Assembly (NCBI GenBank): GCA_031271045.1
Contig: JAISWO010000029.1
Location: 49,034-113,033, forward strand
Length of the DNA: 64,000 bases
Direction: 5' to 3'
Origin: Tannerellaceae bacterium
Lineage (GTDB): Bacteria > Bacteroidota > Bacteroidia > Bacteroidales > Tannerellaceae
Position 1 is the stretch's first letter, and each line of letters starts with the position of its first letter. Both the position numbers and the translations under genes were made by a program. Shown piece after piece: positions 58,705-64,000 of the stretch. The notes under the pieces are model-generated. The model was not told the origin of the DNA, did no database searches, and saw only the letters and a program-made list of their open reading frames with translations.

Positions 58705-60054
58705 CTATCCCAAGGCTTCTTTCATTATCTCGCTCACAGTGGGATGAGGGAAGATGCACGAGGCCAGCTCGCCGGCCTTCATCCCCCGCCCGATGGCGAT
58801 GGAGGCAATCGTAATCAGCTCCGACGCCGGATTCCCAACCAAGTGGACACCCAGCAGGGTCTCGTCCTCGGCCAGGAGCATCTTACACATACCGGTCCCC
58901 ATCTCATTCTCCGCCACGAAACGTCCGGAGAATGTCATGGGGACTTTCCGTACCGTATAAGGCCGCCCTTCTTCACGTAGCACCTCCTCGGTAGCGCCCG
59001 CCCCGGCAATCTCAGGGTTCGTATACACAACGGCCGGTATGGCGTGGTAACTCATCGCCACAGGCTCCCTCCGTCCAAGGATATGGGCAACGGCAGTTTC
59101 GGCTTCGGCCACAGCCGTATGCGCCAGCATGGAACGCCCCGTTATATCGCCACAAGCATAAACACCGGTCACGGACGTACGCATAAACGCATCCACGCAG
59201 ACGCCGCCGTTCTTCGTCTCCAAGCCGAGCGTCTCCAAGCCGAAGCCTCGCAGGACAGGCCTGCGACCGACGCTCGCCAACGTCTTCTCGCCACGCAGGG
59301 TAAACGTCCCGCTCGACCCGGCCACTTCCACCAGCCCGCCATCCACGCCCGTCACACGGCATCCGGTATGGAACGCGACACCCCTCCGGGTATACTCGGC
59401 GCGCAGCATAGCCGCCGCCTCACGATCCATCCCCGGCAGTATCTCGTCGAGCATTTCGACCACGCTCACTTCCGTGCCCAGGCTGTTGAAGAACGAAGCA
59501 AACTCCATCCCAATGACGCCTCCCCCGATAACAACCAGCGACGCCGGCATTTCTTTGGCCATCAGCGCTTCGCGGCTCGTCCAGCAAGTCGCCACCTCCA
59601 GCCCGGGTATAGGGGGAATGAACGTCTCCGACCCGGTGCAAAGAATCAGCCTGTCGGCCTCATACAGCTCGTCACCTGCGGCAATCGTCAGCGTCCCTCC
59701 ATCCCGGCCTTGTATCCGGGCTTCAGCCTGGACAACGGCGACACCCGCCTCGCTCATCAGCGTACGGATACCTGCCGTCAACTTCCGTACGACCTTTTGC
59801 TTGCGCGCCATGATCCGGCCCAGGTCGAAGGATACGTTCTCCGCCCCGACGCCGTACTTAACGGCTCCTTTGGCTGTGTCGAACATTTTGGCGGAATAAA
59901 GGATCGTCTTGGTGGGTATACACCCTTCGTTCAGGCATACGCCTCCCAGGGCGTTCTTTTCAAAAAGAATGGTGGAGCGTCCGGCCGCCCCGGCCTTTTG
60001 GGCGGCGGTATATCCGGCCGGCCCGCCCCCGATAATAGCTACATCGTATTTCAT
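58705..60054 (-). CDS. lpdA: Dihydrolipoyl dehydrogenase
   Basis: MKYDVAIIGGGPAGYTAAQKAG, GGVCLNEGCIPTKTIL, ACGDITGRSMLAHTAVAEAE, HPTVSEIMKEAL. Confidence 0.94.
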   Translation of the reverse strand: MKYDVAIIGGGPAGYTAAQKAGAAGRSTILFEKNALGGVCLNEGCIPTKTILYSAKMFDTAKGAVKYGVGAENVSFDLGRIMARKQKVVRKLTAGIRTLMSEAGVAVVQAEARIQGRDGGTLTIAAGDELYEADRLILCTGSETFIPPIPGLEVATCWTSREALMAKEMPASLVVIGGGVIGMEFASFFNSLGTEVSVVEMLDEILPGMDREAAAMLRAEYTRRGVAFHTGCRVTGVDGGLVEVAGSSGTFTLRGEKTLASVGRRPVLRGFGLETLGLETKNGGVCVDAFMRTSVTGVYACGDITGRSMLAHTAVAEAETAVAHILGRREPVAMSYHAIPAVVYTNPEIAGAGATEEVLREEGRPYTVRKVPMTFSGRFVAENEMGTGMCKMLLAEDETLLGVHLVGNPASELITIASIAIGRGMKAGELASCIFPHPTVSEIMKEALG

Positions 60055-60329
60055 CCTATTTCAAATTTTTGCGCTAAGGTAAGCATTTCGCGAAAAATCC
60101 CTCCCCTTCTCCCGCCACCCTTGCACACTTCGACGCTCCCCCCAGTCCAGAGCCGAGGGGATTTCATGCTCCGTTCCGCCATGAAGCAAAATCGGAAGTT
60201 CTTCATTTTCCTGCGACAGGTATTAAGTATCTCGGAAATCTTTTTTTGACTATCCACCGGCTTTACTCCTGCATCATGCAAACAACCCTCAAGAATATGA
60301 TATGGTATAAAACATGTATAAAACTGTTG

Positions 60330-60630
60330 CATGTTTTTGATCCGAAAAAACATCATCGGCATAAAACAGCGTGGTACTAATTGAATAAATCTACAGTATG
60401 AAAGCGCTTTAGGAAAATCTCTTTGCATGCTTGAAATTTTGAAGTCTCCAAAGTGATACATTAGCAGAATTGTGATGATTTCACTCTCGGACATATCGCA
60501 GGAACGATTACGGTGGCGTATGCCGTTTTCCGGTAATTTTTGGAGTTTTTTTACTTCTTCGTTGATTTTTTGCAAAATTCATCCGTAATACAGACATCTC
60601 AGTAATTTCGTCGTTAGTGAGCATAATTGG
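60330..60630 (-). pseudogene. IS982-family transposase remnant
   Basis: LTNDEITEMSVLRMNFAKNQRRSKKTPKITGKRHTPP in one frame, RNRSCDMSESEIITILLMYHFGDFK...KALSYCRFIQLVPRCFMPMMFF in another; internal deletion. Confidence 0.75.
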
Positions 60631-60784
60631 ATTTTTTATCTTATCTTGTTGATTTTCATTTATAAAGACAATAATCATTTTTCAATTATGTGACTTTACA
60701 ACCCTTTTTGGGGATTCCCTTATCCAAAACACAGGTTATTATGGACAGCACGGACGAGGAAGTCGTGTGAGCAAAGCCAGGGCT

Positions 60785-61118
60785 GCATGGCAGGAAGCTA
60801 CGAAGAGGTTGTCAGCTTTCTTGATACATTCTCCTACCGTGTGCGTAAAGACACGTTTGTCATACTGGGGCCATCGTCCACCGCAATCATCAAATACGGG
60901 AATTGAGGACTATCTGGTAGAAAAGAGGACTGTTCCTTTTCTATCTGCCTCCGTATTCCCCGCACCTGAATATTGCAGAAACACTCTGGAGAATATTGAA
61001 GGGAAAATGGATCAGACCTCCGGATTATGTGAGTACAGACAATCTCTTCTACAACCACCAACAGGGCCTTGGCGGCGGTTGGAAATAGACTGTTCACTAA
61101 CTACTCTCATATTGTCGC
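60785..61118 (+). pseudogene. IS630-like transposase remnant (DDE C-terminal part)
   Basis: VVSFLDTFSYRVRKDTFVIL, then after frameshifts LFLFYLPPYSPHLNIAETLWRILKGKWIRPPDYVSTDNLFYN. Confidence 0.75.
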
Positions 61119-61214
61119 TTAATTTTGATTGCTTACTTATTATTGTTATCCTTACTCATCGGGATTGTAGCGGGAATAATAATATAAGCGGTGCGGAATC
61201 CGCCTTTCACCCTG

Positions 61215-61913
61215 TCATTGAAAAGATAGGTAGGGGGACAGGCGGACACGGTCGGCATCGGTAAATTCTTCCATCAGATGCAGGTCCTCCCATCCGTCGA
61301 GGCGGCCTTTGCGGCGGCTTAATTGGTGGAGGAGGCGGGCTTGTTTGTAACTGATGTAAGGATGCCGCGACAGGGTGTCGGAGGGGAGATAATTGACAGG
61401 CAATTTTGCGATAAAGGATGTATCGGCGTAAAACCATTTCTGAAGGGAGAGGAAGCGTTCTTCGTCTATTCCATCTATTCCATACACTTCCCTGAGTTGC
61501 TCGACGGAATAAAAACCGCCCAGCAGGGTTCGGTATTTCACAATACGGTGAGCAAAGACACTTCCTATACCGGGTACTTTCTTCAGCGTTACCGTATCTG
61601 CCGTGTTCAATTCGACGATGCTTCCGGCCGGAAATTTCTCCGTGCGGACAACCGCTTGAGGTTTTCGGCTGGGCAGGGGTTTGTGACGGTTTGAACGCAA
61701 CGCAACAAGGCGTTGGGTTGTATCTATGGGTATGGGAAGCGGAGCGTTCTCCGGTTGCACAATGTAGCGAAATTGCGTTTCAGCAACGCTGTCTTCCTGG
61801 ATTTTGTCACGAAAGACCAGCAAGATGCTTCCGATGGTAATCAACAAAAGCAACAGCACCAAAGCCTGCCTTTCTCCTTTTGAAAAATATAAAAAGTCGC
61901 GCCAATCAATCAT
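61215..61913 (-). CDS. Helix-hairpin-helix (ComEA-like) protein
   Basis: TM near the N-terminus; VELNTADTVTLKKVPGIGSVFAHRIVKYRTLLGGFYSVEQLREVYGID. Confidence 0.88.
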   Translation of the reverse strand: MIDWRDFLYFSKGERQALVLLLLLITIGSILLVFRDKIQEDSVAETQFRYIVQPENAPLPIPIDTTQRLVALRSNRHKPLPSRKPQAVVRTEKFPAGSIVELNTADTVTLKKVPGIGSVFAHRIVKYRTLLGGFYSVEQLREVYGIDGIDEERFLSLQKWFYADTSFIAKLPVNYLPSDTLSRHPYISYKQARLLHQLSRRKGRLDGWEDLHLMEEFTDADRVRLSPYLSFQ

Positions 61914-62011
61914 ATAAAGTCTTTTTCGATGTGTAATAGTTTGTTTTTGAATCTCTGGGGCGCAAAATTATGAAATTGAATGAAGGTGTGCAAATTTTTG
62001 TGATAAAACTT

Positions 62012-62223
62012 CAGGGCTGACGCATCTAATTTTTTTAGAAGTTTAATAAGGTATTGGTTATCCCATCCGGCTTTTAATCGTTATCCTCCTAACTCCGACT
62101 TTTGTTGTTTTCTCATTTTTAAGCAGGTTCAAAGCGATGCGGTTCAAGATAGAATAATTTTTGTGAAGTAAACCTGCTTCTTTTCCGAGTAAACTGCAAA
62201 TAAATTTAGAAGCGTCAGCCCTG
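62012..62223 (-). mobile_element. MITE-like internally deleted ISAs1-family derivative
   Basis: TIRs CAGGGCTGACGCATCTAA / CAGGGCTGACGCTTCTAA; flanks GATAAAACTT (62002-62011) and GATAAAACAT (62224-62233); interior encodes ILNRIALNLLKNEKTTKVGVRR (ISAs1 C-terminal-like). Confidence 0.82.
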
Positions 62224-62363
62224 GATAAAACATCCACCTTATGTGTCATATTCGGCAAAAGGCAACAGACAAAAATAGCCTGGAGATTTATTAATTGAAT
62301 TATAACGCTTTTCTTTGCAAAAACTTCTTTGTGTGTTATATTTGTGCTCTATTTAAATGCGTT

Positions 62364-63251
62364 ATGTATAGTATATGTAAAAACCTGTTTATCGGGACCT
62401 GCTTCTGGATGGGCGTTACGGCAGCGACGGCGCAGAACAGTCCGATATTGTTGTTCCCGGGCCAAGCTCCCGGAGAAATAACCCAATTGACGGAAAGAGC
62501 CGACCGTGATGGCGGAACAACAGGCGGGGAATCCGTACTCCGCATCATGAACGTGAGCGAACCTACCGTCACGTATTATCCCGCCCCCAAAGACATCGCC
62601 TCTGGAGCCGCCGTCGTGGTCTGCCCCGGAGGTGGATACAACCTCCTGGCTTACGACCTGGAAGGCGACGAAATATGCACGTGGCTGAACGAACTGGGTG
62701 TTACCGCCGTCTTGCTCAAATACCGCGTGCCGCGCCGCGAAGGACGCGAAAAACATGAAGCTCCGCTGCAAGACCTCCAACGCGCCATCGGCTATGTGCG
62801 TGCTCATGCCGGAACCTATGGCATCGACCCAGAACGCATCGGCGTGATAGGTTTCTCGGCCGGGGCACACCTCGCGGCTACGGCAAGCAATAACTTCGCA
62901 CGCCGCACGTATCCGCCCGTCGATGCGTCGGACAGGGCAAGCTGCCGGCCAGACTTTTGCGTACTGGTTTATCCGGCCTATCTGGATGCGGATACGTTCC
63001 GCATCGCGCCGGAGTTGAAAGTCTCTCCGCAGACTCCCCCTACCTTGCTCATACAGGCCGAAGACGACAAATCGTACATCAATAGCAGCCTCTTCTATTA
63101 CTATGCACTGAAGGAAGCCGGCGTACCGGCCTGGATGCACCTGTACAGCAAAGGTGGTCACGGATACGGCTTGCGCGACACCGGTACCATGGTAAACGAA
63201 TGGGTCAACCGGGTCGAAGACTGGCTGCGCGCAACCGGCGTCATCGAATAA
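62364..63251 (+). CDS. Secreted alpha/beta hydrolase (acetylesterase-like)
   Basis: Signal peptide; AAVVVCPGGGYNLLAYDLEGDEICTWLNELGVTAVLLKYRVP, IGVIGFSAGAHLAAT, KGGHGYGLR. Confidence 0.88.
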   Translation: MYSICKNLFIGTCFWMGVTAATAQNSPILLFPGQAPGEITQLTERADRDGGTTGGESVLRIMNVSEPTVTYYPAPKDIASGAAVVVCPGGGYNLLAYDLEGDEICTWLNELGVTAVLLKYRVPRREGREKHEAPLQDLQRAIGYVRAHAGTYGIDPERIGVIGFSAGAHLAATASNNFARRTYPPVDASDRASCRPDFCVLVYPAYLDADTFRIAPELKVSPQTPPTLLIQAEDDKSYINSSLFYYYALKEAGVPAWMHLYSKGGHGYGLRDTGTMVNEWVNRVEDWLRATGVIE

Positions 63252-63661
63252 AACTCGACGCTATACCGAAAAATCTTGTGATTTCGGAAAATTTGTCTAC
63301 GTTGAGTGTACAACAAAATCCCTCTATAGAACAAATTGTCTGTTATTCAAAATATTATAGCAAGAAAAGAGGAGAAAAAGAAAACGGTTATAAGTTTGTG
63401 GTTGAAAACAAAAAACAAATATTATAACCCTTTGCCCTATGGACACAAGCAAAAATACAGGAAATATTTGAGAAATGTGCGGAAACAGTTATAAAAATGT
63501 CTTTCGCCAGAAAAGTTGACTCCCCAAAGAGTTAAAGATGCATTTCCTGACTTCATCACTTTTCCAGCGCCATTGAATGGCGTTATTGGGAATGAGACAG
63601 TTAGCTACGTTTCAAAGGAGGCGCAGGGAGGCGCAAGCGGAAAAATGCGTATTTTTGTCCC

Positions 63662-64000
63662 ATGCATGTACGCAGGAAAAAGAATCGTTCAGGAACAATC
63701 AGCGTTGTAGTTGTCAGTAAGGCTCATGGCAGATACCGTGAAATCAAGGGTTTCGGAGCATCCGATTCTGAAGAAAAGATTTCAGCCTTGGTTCAGGAGG
63801 CGGAAAGTTGGCTTCGCAGTTATGAAGGTCAGCAGGATTTAGATTTCGAAGACTTCAAAGGACGAGAGTTGGAAGAGACCAAGCGCGTCATTGACAACAT
63901 GGATGCCGTACTGATTAACGGAACGCAATTACTTTTAAACCTGATTTACGACAGCACTGGCTTCAATCGTATCCCTGATGAGATCCTGCGCCACCTTGTC
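63662..64000 (+). mobile_element. IS1634/IS4-type transposase, N-terminal part, truncated by window edge
   Basis: Open frame MHVRRKKNRSGTISVVVVSKAHGRYREIKGFGASDSEEKISALVQEAESWL...NLIYDSTGFNRIPDEILRHLV to the last base. Confidence 0.7.

Noticed and set aside
59044-60249. 401-aa plus-strand ORF
   Set aside because: Antisense to lpdA, low-complexity Arg/His/Pro composition typical of shadow ORFs.
63264-63480. Possible IS end or small RNA before the 63.6-kb transposase
   Set aside because: No terminal inverted repeat or conserved structure could be identified inside the window.

Overview
The window is a Bacteroidales-type chromosomal segment, probably Tannerellaceae/Parabacteroides-like judging from protein families and TAnnTTTG promoters. 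Species is not determined. Housekeeping genes include the metH 3' end, dps, nusB, yajC, ybbR-like, coaE, ugd, feoAB, a histidine kinase/response regulator pair, pyrH and lpdA. They surround three accessory zones. (1) 9.8-32.7 kb: a Mfa/Fim-type fimbrial locus with four paralogous AraC regulators and a duplicated cassette of FISUMP-like lipoprotein plus T9SS-CTD surface protein. (2) 33.0-37.2 kb: an AT-rich island with a two-gene operon (large P-loop NTPase plus single-TM protein). It lies beside decayed mobile-element genes (frameshifted HU-like gene, frameshifted 'LKALGGRFNP' fusion-protein remnant) and is bracketed by related 42-bp repeat units: 14 phase-locked copies on the right and one hybrid copy on the left. 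(3) 43.8-50.3 kb: a tandemly duplicated lipocalin-like + IgGFc-binding-like gene pair, then a two-gene insert bracketed by identical 43-bp hairpin repeats. The 60-64 kb end holds IS remnants, including a ~212-bp MITE-like ISAs1 derivative with TIRs and a 10-bp target duplication. There are four non-coding tandem-repeat loci, with periods of 84, 21, 42 and 23 bp. No rRNA, tRNA or CRISPR array was recognised. The best candidates for something undescribed are the NTPase/TM operon and the compound 42-bp array next to it. All family calls are from reading the sequence; no database search was run.
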